A stretch of 12,914 nucleotides of DNA from DASVDK01 sp036562265 [NCBI: Thermodesulfobacteriota bacterium] (GTDB lineage Bacteria; DASVDK01). Positions 5,869 through 12,914 of this stretch are shown one piece after another. Made by a program: the position numbers and the translations under genes. Each line of letters opens with the position of its first letter. Position 1 is the stretch's first letter. The notes beneath the pieces were generated by a model, which was not told the DNA's origin, ran no database searches, and saw only the letters and a program-made list of their open reading frames with translations. The stretch lies in NCBI GenBank assembly GCA_036562265.1, contig DATCKS010000305.1:1-12914 (forward strand), given 5' to 3'.

Positions 5869-5900
5869 ACGGGCGTCCCCCCTCGTGGGCGGACGCCCGT
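5869..5900. terminator. Strong hairpin between the convergent MmgE/PrpD gene and the gap-pgk-tpiA-secG operon
   Basis: ACGGGCGTCC (5869-5878) and GGACGCCCGT (5891-5900) form a perfect 10-pair stem with a 12-base loop, 16 bases after the MmgE/PrpD stop. On the plus strand a T-rich stretch (about 5917-5927) follows at some distance. It probably ends transcription of the plus-strand gene and may serve both directions. Confidence 0.65.
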
Positions 5901-5936
5901 ACCGCGGGGTCAGGCCTTTCCGTTTTCCAGACTTCC

Positions 5937-5958
5937 TGAAGCCCGGTTGAAGCCCGGT
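5937..5958. repeat. Two tandem copies of an 11-base unit
   Basis: TGAAGCCCGGT occurs twice head to tail with no spacer, between the terminator hairpin and the end of secG. It is followed by overlapping palindromes built on GGTCCGGACC. Function unknown; probably replication slippage. Confidence 0.7.
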
Positions 5959-6026
5959 CCGGACCGGTCCCGACCCCGGCCGGTTGCCCGCCGTGGCCGT
6001 CGGGCCTCTTCGGCCGGCGACGTGCG

Positions 6027-6380
6027 CTAGTTGGCGGGCTGGGCCGGGGCGGCCGGGGCCGGCTCGGCGGGCGACGCCGCGGGCGCGGCCGGCGCGGCCG
6101 GGGAGGCGGCCGGCGCGGGCGGCATGTCGTCGAGCAGCGAGGAGGTCGACGGCCGGCCCGAGACGTGCGCCAGGTAGAGCGAGGTCACCATGAAGACCGC
6201 CGCCGCGCCCGCCGTGACCTTGGCGAGGAACGTCGCCGCCCCCCGTCCGCCGAAGAACGTCTGGCTCGCTCCGCCGAAGGCCGCGCCGATGTCGGCGCCC
6301 CTGCCCGCCTGCAGGAGCACGACGATGATGAGGAGCACGCCGACGAGGACGTGCAGCACGGTGACGAGTGCGACGATCAC
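6027..6380 (-). CDS. secG: Preprotein translocase subunit SecG
   Basis: SecG is the small auxiliary subunit of the SecYEG channel in the inner membrane and supports protein export. The 117-residue product has two hydrophobic helices (about 3-23 and 52-72). Between them is the family's characteristic loop, LLQAGRGADIGAAFGG (about 22-37) followed by SQTFFGGRGAATFLAKVT, a near-perfect match to the SecG signature. After the second helix comes a long Ala/Pro-rich tail (about 87-116), probably disordered. The start is GTG at 6380, with AAGGAG about 9 bases upstream. This GTG shares four bases (GTGA) with the stop of tpiA, so translation is probably coupled. It is the last gene of the glycolytic operon, a placement known in several bacterial groups. 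Confidence 0.93.
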   Translation of the reverse strand: MIVALVTVLHVLVGVLLIIVVLLQAGRGADIGAAFGGASQTFFGGRGAATFLAKVTAGAAAVFMVTSLYLAHVSGRPSTSSLLDDMPPAPAASPAAPAAPAASPAEPAPAAPAQPAN

Positions 6381-7159
6381 GGGAGACTCTCCTTGAAACC
6401 AACGATCCGGGCGAAGCCGGCAGCGTCGAGGCTGGCCCCGCCCACGAGGGCGCCGTCGATGTCCGGCTCGGCCATGAGCGCGTCGATGTTGTCGGGCTTC
6501 ACGCTGCCGCCGTACTGGATCCGCACGGCGGACGCCGCGGCGGCGCCGAACCGCTCCGCGAGGAGCCGCCGGATGGCCGCATGGACCTCCTGGGCCTGCG
6601 CCGGCGTGGCGGTGCGGCCGGTCCCGATCGCCCAGACCGGCTCGTAGGCGACGACCAGGCGGCCCGCCTCGGCGTCGGCCGGTGAGACGCCGGCAAGGCC
6701 CGCGGTCACCTGGCGGCTCACCACCTCGAGCGTCCGGCCGGCCTCGCGCTCCTCGAGCCGCTCGCCCACGCACAGGATGGGGACGAGGCCCGCCCGGCGC
6801 GCGGCCGCGACCTTCCGGGCGACCGTCTCGTCGGTCTCGCCGAAGTACTGCCGCCGTTCCGAGTGGCCGACGATCACGAAGGACGCCCCGGCGTCCTTGA
6901 GCATCTCGGCCGACACCTCACCGGTGAAGGCCCCCTTGGGCTCCCAGAAGCAGTCCTGCCCGCCCACCGCGATGGGCGAGCCGGCGAGGACCCGCGCGAC
7001 CTCGGCCACCGCCGTGAAGGGGGGGCAGAGTACCACGTCGCGGCCGCTCGTGCCGGCCACGGCGTCGCGCACGGCGCCCGCCAGCGCGGCCGCCTCGGCG
7101 AGCCGTCCGTGGAGCTTCCAGTTGCCGGCGAGGAGGGGCCGCCGCCCCGGGGCGCCCAC
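6377..7159 (-). CDS. tpiA: Triosephosphate isomerase
   Basis: This enzyme interconverts dihydroxyacetone phosphate and glyceraldehyde 3-phosphate in glycolysis and gluconeogenesis. The 260-residue product is a complete TIM barrel. LLAGNWKLHG contains the substrate-binding N13 and K15. FVIVGHSERR supplies the electrophilic H99. VVAYEPVWAIGTG holds the catalytic base E173 and the mobile loop 6. IQYGGSVKPDN and GALVGGASL form the phosphate-binding end of the barrel. All catalytic residues are intact. The start is GTG at 7159, 5 bases beyond the pgk stop, with GAGGG inside the end of pgk as a likely ribosome binding site. Its TGA overlaps the secG start. It is the third gene of the operon. Confidence 0.96.
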   Translation of the reverse strand: MGAPGRRPLLAGNWKLHGRLAEAAALAGAVRDAVAGTSGRDVVLCPPFTAVAEVARVLAGSPIAVGGQDCFWEPKGAFTGEVSAEMLKDAGASFVIVGHSERRQYFGETDETVARKVAAARRAGLVPILCVGERLEEREAGRTLEVVSRQVTAGLAGVSPADAEAGRLVVAYEPVWAIGTGRTATPAQAQEVHAAIRRLLAERFGAAAASAVRIQYGGSVKPDNIDALMAEPDIDGALVGGASLDAAGFARIVGFKESLP

Positions 7160-7164
7160 GAGGC

Positions 7165-8364
<1,200 letters not shown>

Positions 8365-8372
8365 CGGAGGCC

Positions 8373-9386
8373 CTAGCGCAAGCCGAGGCGCGACGCCGCG
8401 AAGAGCGTGAGGTCGCGCATGCGGCAGGAGAAGCCCCACTCGTTGTCGTACCAGGCCATGACCTTGACGAACGTCCCCTCCATGACGTTCGTGGACAGCG
8501 CGTCGACGATCGCCGAGTGCGGGTCGCCGTTGTAGTCGCGCGAGACGAGCGGCTCGTCCGAGACGGCGAGAATGCCCTTGAGCGGACCGGCGGCGGCCTC
8601 GCGGAAGGCCTGGTTCACGGCGTCGGCGCTGGTCGGGGTCTTCACCACGGCGTTCAGGTCGATGATGGAGACGTTCGGCGTCGGCACGCGGATGGAGATG
8701 CCGTCGAGCTTGCCCTTCAGTTCGGGCAGGACGAGGCCGACCGACCTGGCGGCGCCGGTGGTGGTCGGGATCATCGACATGGCCGCCGCGCGCGCCCGGC
8801 GCAGGTCCCTGTGCGGCAGGTCGAGGATCTGCTGGTCGTTGGTGTAGGAGTGCACCGTGGTCATGAGCCCGTGCACGATGCCGAACCGGTCGTGGAGCAC
8901 CTTGGCGACCGGCGCGAGGCAGTTGGTCGTGCAGGAGGCGTTCGAGACGACCTGGTGCTTCGCCGGATCGAACTGCCCCTCGTTGACCCCGATGCAGACC
9001 GTGAGGTCGGCGTTCTTGGCCGGGGCCGAGACGATGACCAGGCGCGCGCCGGCCGCGAGGTGCTGCGCCGCCTTGTCGCGCTCGGTGAAGATGCCGGTGC
9101 ACTCGAGGACGACGTCGACGCCGAGGCTCTTCCAGGGGAGTTCGGCCGGGTTCTTCTGCGCGAGGACCTTGATGTGCCGGTCCCCCACGCGGAAGCCGTC
9201 GCCCTCGGGGACGGCTTTTTCCGCCAGTGGGCCGTGCACGGAGTCGTAGGTGAGGAGGTGTGCCAGGGTTTTCGCGTCGGTGAGGTCGTTCACGGCGACG
9301 AACTCGAGTTCCTTCCGGTCGAGCGACGCCCGGAGGATGTTGCGGCCGATTCGACCGAACCCGTTGATGCCGACGCGGATGCCCAT
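8373..9386 (-). CDS. gap: Glyceraldehyde-3-phosphate dehydrogenase, type I
   Basis: This enzyme oxidises and phosphorylates glyceraldehyde 3-phosphate to 1,3-bisphosphoglycerate with NAD(P). The 337-residue product begins with the Rossmann motif [23 protein letters not shown] (about 31-37) carries the acidic D34 typical of NAD preference. The catalytic cysteine is C152 in [12 protein letters not shown] and the catalytic histidine is H179 in [32 protein letters not shown] and the terminal [12 protein letters not shown] are standard. An ATG 10 codons earlier (9416) is possible, but AGGAGG 10 bases before 9386 and the family's usual N-terminus decide for 9386. It is the first gene of the operon, with a good promoter at 9425-9453. 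Confidence 0.97.
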   Translation of the reverse strand: MGIRVGINGFGRIGRNILRASLDRKELEFVAVNDLTDAKTLAHLLTYDSVHGPLAEKAVPEGDGFRVGDRHIKVLAQKNPAELPWKSLGVDVVLECTGIFTERDKAAQHLAAGARLVIVSAPAKNADLTVCIGVNEGQFDPAKHQVVSNASCTTNCLAPVAKVLHDRFGIVHGLMTTVHSYTNDQQILDLPHRDLRRARAAAMSMIPTTTGAARSVGLVLPELKGKLDGISIRVPTPNVSIIDLNAVVKTPTSADAVNQAFREAAAGPLKGILAVSDEPLVSRDYNGDPHSAIVDALSTNVMEGTFVKVMAWYDNEWGFSCRMRDLTLFAASRLGLR

Positions 9387-9424
9387 GGAAGGGTAACCTC
9401 CTGAAAAGAAAGGCAAACGACGAC

Positions 9425-9453
9425 ACTGTAGCGGGCCCTCCGGTGAGCGTCAA
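9425..9453 (-). promoter_or_regulatory. Promoter of the gap-pgk-tpiA-secG operon
   Basis: On the minus strand TTGACG (9453-9448, five of six) and TACAGT (9430-9425, four of six) are separated by exactly 17 bases. Transcription should begin near 9418, giving a leader of about 30 bases before the gap ATG. No separate promoter is apparent inside the operon. Confidence 0.7.
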
Positions 9454-9946
9454 CCGGGGGTGGAACGCCTCGTCGGGGAGGGAGACGGCCAGGAACGTCC
9501 GGCAGAGACGAGACGGGACGCGGGCGTCGAAGGGACGGGGGATCGCGCCGGGCGATCAGCGGCGCGTTGATCGTGTCGACGGGGACTTACGGCGGCCCCC
9601 CTGGACGGGCTGGGGCGCGGGGGCTTCCTTGCGGCCCGTAGCGAGGCATCCCGCTGGCGCAGCCGGCCCGGACCCGGCGGCTCGACGTCCCGGTCGGATC
9701 GCTCGACCGTCGGCACCGTCTCGTTCGGCGCCTCGGGCAGCTACACGGTCGAGCAGGCCCTGGACCGGCCCCTCGCAGCCTCCACGCGAGCCTCGGCGCG
9801 GTCGGCGGCGAGCCGGTGGATCCCCGTCCGCCGCCCGACGAGGTGCTCGAGCGGCGCGAGCCGTGCGCGCGCCTCTGCGCGGCGCGGCTTCTTCTGTCAC
9901 TGCGCCGAGCGGCTCGGCGCCGCCTGCGGCTCCAGGCCGCGGGGCT
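9454..9946. other. Non-coding stretch between the gap operon and the CDP-alcohol phosphatidyltransferase gene
   Basis: This stretch of 493 bases holds no gene I can recognise. Several frames are open, as GC-rich DNA allows, but translations are Arg/Ala/Pro-rich without domain features, and none has a ribosome binding site. A small inverted repeat (CGATCA 9553-9558 / TGATCG 9568-9573) and the hairpins near 9902-9940 are the only structure seen. It could contain a decayed gene; see findings. Confidence 0.55.
9902..9940 (-). terminator. Paired hairpins downstream of the CDP-alcohol phosphatidyltransferase gene
   Basis: On the minus strand, first GCGGC/GCCGC (9940-9926) and then a perfect 8-pair stem GCGCCGAG/CTCGGCGC (9920-9902, 3-base loop) follow the stop codon within 50 bases. 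There is no U-tract. Placement suggests termination or 3'-end protection of the minus-strand message. Confidence 0.45.
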
Positions 9947-10672
9947 TCAGAACGCGAGGATGACGACGAGCACCAGGAGGCAGAGGAGGTCGAAGGGGAC
10001 CGACGCCCGCGGGTAGGTCCAGTAGAGGAGATGCTCCATCGGCGTGAGCGGACCGCCGCCGCCCAGGGTCCGCCGCACGTAGAAGAGGCGCTGGAGCACC
10101 GTGACGTTGGCGAGCACGGCGAGGACCGCCAGGGCCGGGACGACCCTGCCCGACAGGAGGCCGATCACGAGGATCACGAGGCGCTCCGGCCGTTCGGCGA
10201 TCCCCACCTTGCACTCGGCCACCAGCGACTCGGCGCGGGCGCGCGCGTAGGGCGTGAGCGCCGAGCCGAGCACCGCGCCGGCCGCGAAGACCAGGGCGGG
10301 GTTGCCCCAGGGGATGCCGGGGAAGCCGCCGGCGCTGCGCTCGCCCCAGGCGGCGGCGAAGTGGAGCATGAGCCCGAGGAGGACCGTCAGGTCGGCGTAC
10401 CGGTCCATGACCGAGTCGAGGAAGGCCCCGAAGGGGCTCGACTGGTTCGTGCGGCGGGCGATGGCGCCGTCGAGCGCGTCGAAGATGCCCGCGCCCAGGA
10501 GGAGGAGCCCCGCCGAGACGAACGCGCCGGCCGAGGCGAAGAGGGCGGCGACGAGCGAGGTGGCGAGGCCGCAGAGCGTGAGGACGTTCGGGCGGATGCG
10601 AGTTCGGGCCAGCCCTTCCACCACGGCATGGCGCAACGTTTCGAGCGGCTGGCCGAGCCAATCGGTCACCAT
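9947..10672 (-). CDS. CDP-alcohol phosphatidyltransferase family protein (membrane)
   Basis: Members of this integral membrane family swap CMP of a CDP-linked lipid for an alcohol or phospho-alcohol, making phospholipid head groups. The 241-residue protein carries the complete signature DxxDGxxARx8GxxxDxxxD: D65, D68, G69, A72, R73, G82, D86 and D90. Several hydrophobic helices follow or flank it (about 33-62, 92-106, 124-139, 164-194), and an extra one ends the protein (about 226-241). RARAESLVAECKVGIAERPER (around 144-164) resembles the region seen in inositol-phosphate or archaetidylinositol-phosphate type enzymes, so the acceptor may not be glycerol phosphate. The ATG at 10672 lacks a ribosome binding site but lies 6 bases after a -10-like TACAGT, suggesting a leaderless message. 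It is divergent from the HNH gene. Confidence 0.88.
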   Translation of the reverse strand: MVTDWLGQPLETLRHAVVEGLARTRIRPNVLTLCGLATSLVAALFASAGAFVSAGLLLLGAGIFDALDGAIARRTNQSSPFGAFLDSVMDRYADLTVLLGLMLHFAAAWGERSAGGFPGIPWGNPALVFAAGAVLGSALTPYARARAESLVAECKVGIAERPERLVILVIGLLSGRVVPALAVLAVLANVTVLQRLFYVRRTLGGGGPLTPMEHLLYWTYPRASVPFDLLCLLVLVVILAF

Positions 10673-10678
10673 GCGAGG

Positions 10679-10684
10679 ACTGTA
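10679..10684 (-). promoter_or_regulatory. Possible -10 element of the CDP-alcohol phosphatidyltransferase gene
   Basis: TACAGT (10684-10679, minus strand) has the same sequence as the -10 box of the gap operon promoter. It ends 6 bases before the ATG at 10672, so the start of transcription would fall on or next to the start codon. A clear -35 box is missing at 17 bases. Confidence 0.35.
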
Positions 10685-10701
10685 ACAGAGCGGCCGGACA
10701 G

Positions 10702-10730
10702 TTGCACAGGCGTGCCTTGTCCGCTATTCT
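10702..10730 (+). promoter_or_regulatory. Possible promoter of the HNH endonuclease / aminotransferase pair
   Basis: TTGCAC (10702-10707) and TATTCT (10725-10730, four of six) are 17 bases apart, placing the transcript start near 10737, about 40 bases before the HNH start codon. The -35 box is poor. Confidence 0.4.
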
Positions 10731-10778
10731 CCGTGCCATCTGGTAGCGGGACCCGAGCGGGTCCCGGACGGCGGGCGC

Positions 10779-11381
10779 ATGCTCAACTCGCAGGTCCTGG
10801 TCCTCAATCGATCCTTCCTCCCGGTCCACGTCACGACGGTCCGGCGCGCCTTCACCTTGCTCTACATCGGCCTCGCCAAGGCGGTCGACGAGGAGTTCAA
10901 GACCTTCGACTTCAACTCGTGGGCGGCGCTCTCCGTGGCGGTCGGGCAGGAGGAGTCGATCGGCATGGTCGGCCGGGCCATCCGCATCCCGCGCGTGATC
11001 GTCCTGCAGGCGTACGACCGGCTCCCCAAACGCCACGTCCGCTTCAGCCGTCTCAACATCTACGCGCGCGACCGCAACACGTGCCAGTACTGCGGCCGGG
11101 TGTTCCCCAAACACGAACTCAACCTCGACCACGTGATCCCGCGCTCGCAGGGCGGCACGTCCAACTGGGAGAACATCGTCTGCTGCTGCCTGTCCTGCAA
11201 CCGCATCAAGGGCGGGCGGACCCCCGAGCAGGCCGGCATGCGGCTCATCTCCAAGCCGCGACGCCCCCGCTGGACGCCGTTCATGAGCGTGTCGCCGAAG
11301 GGCGCCCGCTACAAGGCCTGGGCGCCGTTCCTCGACACGGTCGACATCTCCTACTGGAACGCACAGCTCGAGGAAGAGTAG
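10779..11381 (+). CDS. HNH endonuclease family protein
   Basis: This 200-residue protein has a zinc-stabilised HNH nuclease domain in its second half. C102 and C105 (TCQYCG) and C137 and C140 (CLSCN) form the zinc site. H118 in NLDHVIPRSQGG, N132 in NWENIV and N141 in SCNRIKGGR form the H-N-N catalytic set. The first 95 residues (MLNSQVLVLNRSFLPVHV, VRRAFTLLYIGLAKAV) are a conserved N-terminal extension seen in a widespread chromosomal HNH group, not in classical restriction enzymes. No methyltransferase lies nearby, so a restriction-modification role is not supported. The ATG at 10779 has only a weak GGCGGG upstream. The aminotransferase gene begins 7 bases after its stop, so the two are almost certainly co-transcribed. 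The biological substrate is unknown. Confidence 0.9.
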   Translation: MLNSQVLVLNRSFLPVHVTTVRRAFTLLYIGLAKAVDEEFKTFDFNSWAALSVAVGQEESIGMVGRAIRIPRVIVLQAYDRLPKRHVRFSRLNIYARDRNTCQYCGRVFPKHELNLDHVIPRSQGGTSNWENIVCCCLSCNRIKGGRTPEQAGMRLISKPRRPRWTPFMSVSPKGARYKAWAPFLDTVDISYWNAQLEEE

Positions 11382-11388
11382 AGGGGCG

Positions 11389-12552
11389 ATGAAGGCGCTG
11401 TCTCCCAGGGTCGGCCGGTTCACCGAGTCGGTGATCCGGATGATGACGCAGGTCTGCGAGCGTCACGGCGGGATCAACCTCGCCCAGGGGTTCCCCGACT
11501 TCGATCCGCCCGAGGTCCTGCGCGAGGCGGCCAAGCGAGCCATCGACTCCGGCTACAACCAGTACTCGGTCACCTGGGGCTCGCCCGCCTTCCGCCGCGC
11601 CATCGCCGCCAAGTACTCCCGCCAGTGGGGGATCGAGCTCGACGCCGACCGGCACGTCACGGTCACCTGCGGCGCCACGGAGGCGATGATCGCCACCCTC
11701 ATGGCCCTCATCGAGCCGGGCGACGAGGTGATCATCTTCGAGCCGTTCTACGAGAACTACGGCCCCGACACCATCCTCTCCGGCGCCACGCCGAAGTACG
11801 TGCCGCTCAGGGAGCCCGACTACACGTTCGACCGCGCGGAGCTGCGCGCCGCGTTCTCGCCGCGGACCAAGGCGATCATCGTCAACACGCCGGTGAACCC
11901 GGTCGGCCGCGTCTTCCGGCGCGAGGACCTTCAGGCGATTGCCGATCTCGCCACCGAGTTCGACACGTACGTCGTCACCGACGAGATCTACGAGCACATC
12001 GTCTACCGGGGCCTCCGGCACGTGCCGATGGCGACGCTGCCCGGCATGTTCGAGCGCACGATCACCATCTCCGGCATGTCGAAGACCTACTCGGTCACCG
12101 GCTGGCGGATCGCCTACGCCATCAGCCCCGAGTCGGTCTCGCCCGCCATCCGCAAGGTGCACGACTTCCTCACCGTGGGCGCGCCGGCCCCCTTGCAGGA
12201 GGCGGGGGTCGTCGCCATGGGGCTGCCCGACAGCTATTACGAGGAACTCGCGCGGATGTACGACGAGAAGCGGGCGACGATGCTCGGCATCCTCACCGAG
12301 GCCGGCTTCAGGTGTCACGACCCCGAGGGGGCCTACTACATCATGACCGACATCGGCCACTTCGGCTTCAAGGACGACACCGAGTTCGCCCTCTGGCTCG
12401 CGAAGGAGGTGGGGGTGGCCGGCGTGCCGGGTTCCTCGTTCTACTCGCGCCGGGACCTCGGCGCGACCAAGCTCAGGTTCGCCTTCCCCAAGAAGCCCGA
12501 GACGATGGAGCGGGTGGCCGAGCGGCTCATGACGCTCCGCCGCAGGATCTAG
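11389..12552 (+). CDS. Class I/II pyridoxal-phosphate aminotransferase
   Basis: This 387-residue enzyme is a fold-type I aminotransferase, transferring an amino group between an amino acid and a 2-oxo acid using PLP. NLAQGFPDFDPP (about 30-41) shapes the substrate site. TCGATEAM (about 93-100) binds the cofactor phosphate. N170 in NTPVNPVG and D198 in VTDEIYEH contact PLP. K232 in SGMSKTYSVTGWR forms the Schiff base. R363 in KLRFAF binds the substrate carboxylate. The sequence resembles the aspartate/kynurenine/methionine aminotransferase branch; the amino acid used cannot be told. GAGGGG 2-5 bases before the ATG at 11389 supports the start. It is the second gene after the HNH endonuclease with a 7-base gap. 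Confidence 0.93.
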   Translation: MKALSPRVGRFTESVIRMMTQVCERHGGINLAQGFPDFDPPEVLREAAKRAIDSGYNQYSVTWGSPAFRRAIAAKYSRQWGIELDADRHVTVTCGATEAMIATLMALIEPGDEVIIFEPFYENYGPDTILSGATPKYVPLREPDYTFDRAELRAAFSPRTKAIIVNTPVNPVGRVFRREDLQAIADLATEFDTYVVTDEIYEHIVYRGLRHVPMATLPGMFERTITISGMSKTYSVTGWRIAYAISPESVSPAIRKVHDFLTVGAPAPLQEAGVVAMGLPDSYYEELARMYDEKRATMLGILTEAGFRCHDPEGAYYIMTDIGHFGFKDDTEFALWLAKEVGVAGVPGSSFYSRRDLGATKLRFAFPKKPETMERVAERLMTLRRRI

Positions 12553-12620
12553 CGACGACCCGCTCCCAGGCGGCGGCCGCGCATCGTCTCGGCCCGCACC
12601 GCCGGGCCCGGCCGGCCACC

Positions 12621-12649
12621 TTGACAGAACCCTCGACAGTTCGCATACT
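12621..12649 (+). promoter_or_regulatory. Promoter of tRNA-Leu(CAG)
   Basis: A perfect TTGACA (12621-12626) and CATACT (12644-12649, four of six) are separated by 17 bases. The predicted start, about 12656, is a few bases before the mature tRNA 5' end at 12660. Confidence 0.7.
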
Positions 12650-12659
12650 TGTCTTCTCT

Positions 12660-12746
12660 GCCGAAGTGGTGGAATTGGTAGACACGCTACGTTCAGGGCG
12701 TAGTGGGGGTTCCCCCGTGCGGGTTCGAGTCCCGCCTTCGGCACCA
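12660..12746 (+). tRNA. tRNA-Leu (anticodon CAG), CCA encoded
   Basis: The gene begins GCCGAAGTGGTGGAATTGG and ends CTTCGGCACCA. The acceptor stem GCCGAAG/CTTCGGC is perfect. The anticodon arm CTACG-TTCAGGG-CGTAG gives anticodon CAG, reading CUG, likely the main leucine codon at this GC content. A long variable arm (GGGGGTTCCCCC region) and the T-loop GGTTCGAGTCC mark a class II tRNA. It has its own promoter upstream. Confidence 0.96.
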
Positions 12747-12758
12747 CACCTCGACCGG

Positions 12759-12775
12759 GCCGCGTAAGACGCGGC
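12759..12775 (+). terminator. Hairpin downstream of tRNA-Leu(CAG)
   Basis: GCCGCGT (12759-12765) and ACGCGGC (12769-12775) form a perfect 7-pair stem with loop AAG, 13 bases after the tRNA end. The following bases are pyrimidine-rich (about 12781-12792) but not a T-run. Probably the tRNA terminator. The remaining bases to 12914 show nothing I can assign. Confidence 0.5.
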
Positions 12776-12914
12776 TCGCGCTGCCTCTTCTCCGCGGCCG
12801 GCAGGCCACTCCTTATCAAGGAAGCATCCGCCCGTCCGCTGAACCGCCCTTCCGGCGTGTGGGATCGGTGTCGATACGCGGCTACCCGAGGTCCCGGAGG
12901 CCTCGTTCCTCAGC

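Noticed and set aside
10779-11381. A restriction-modification system around the HNH nuclease
   Set aside because: No methyltransferase or specificity subunit is nearby; the neighbour is an aminotransferase.
9443-11392. A 649-residue open frame on the plus strand
   Set aside because: It crosses the intergenic gap, the antisense of the phosphatidyltransferase and an alternative frame of the HNH gene; no domain content.
11281-12819. A 512-residue open frame on the minus strand beginning beyond the tRNA
   Set aside because: It is antisense to the aminotransferase and translates the tRNA-Leu(CAG) gene, a common source of false proteins.
12660-12914. An integrated element or attachment site at tRNA-Leu(CAG)
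   Set aside because: No integrase and no duplicated tRNA 3' end is visible in the short sequence after the tRNA.

Overview
The window is about 12.9 kb of very GC-rich, gene-dense bacterial DNA. The gene mix is typical of chromosomal core DNA: a glycolytic operon, secG, two tRNA-Leu genes, and CoA-ligase and sulfur-handling genes. No mobile element, CRISPR array or phage gene is visible. GC content, GTG/TTG starts, sigma70-type promoters and the gap-pgk-tpiA-secG order suggest a soil or subsurface lineage such as Methylomirabilota/Rokubacteria or a deltaproteobacterial relative. That placement is inference only.

Layout, left to right. (1) A 3'-truncated acetoacetyl-CoA synthetase on the minus strand (1-1556). 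(2) A structured divergent intergenic region leading to a single-domain response regulator (1923-2288, plus). (3) A TusA-like / DsrE-like pair (2385-3001, plus). (4) Convergent to this pair, a Prx5/AHP1-type peroxiredoxin on the minus strand (3064-3576). Its reading frame is interrupted only by an in-frame TGA exactly at the peroxidatic cysteine codon, followed by a SECIS-like hairpin, so it is best read as a selenocysteine peroxiredoxin. (5) A non-coding stretch and tRNA-Leu(GAG) on the minus strand (4065-4149). (6) An MmgE/PrpD-family gene (4512-5852, plus), ending at a strong hairpin shared with the convergent operon. (7) The minus-strand operon gap-pgk-tpiA-secG (9386 down to 6027), with a clear promoter at 9425-9453. 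(8) About 490 bp without a recognisable gene. (9) A CDP-alcohol phosphatidyltransferase (minus, 9947-10672), divergent from an HNH endonuclease / class I aminotransferase pair (plus, 10779-12552). (10) tRNA-Leu(CAG) (12660-12746) with its own promoter, and a short unassigned end.

How the genes fit together. gap, pgk and tpiA give three consecutive steps of triose metabolism and are tightly spaced. secG, which encodes a Sec translocon subunit, is fused to them translationally by a GTGA overlap. TusA-like and DsrE-like proteins belong to families that relay protein-bound sulfur. The neighbouring selenocysteine peroxiredoxin would remove peroxides, making the 2.3-3.6 kb region a small redox/sulfur island. 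The AACS and MmgE/PrpD genes point to acyl-CoA and organic-acid catabolism. The standout observation is the selenoprotein, which conventional gene calling would split or label as a pseudogene.
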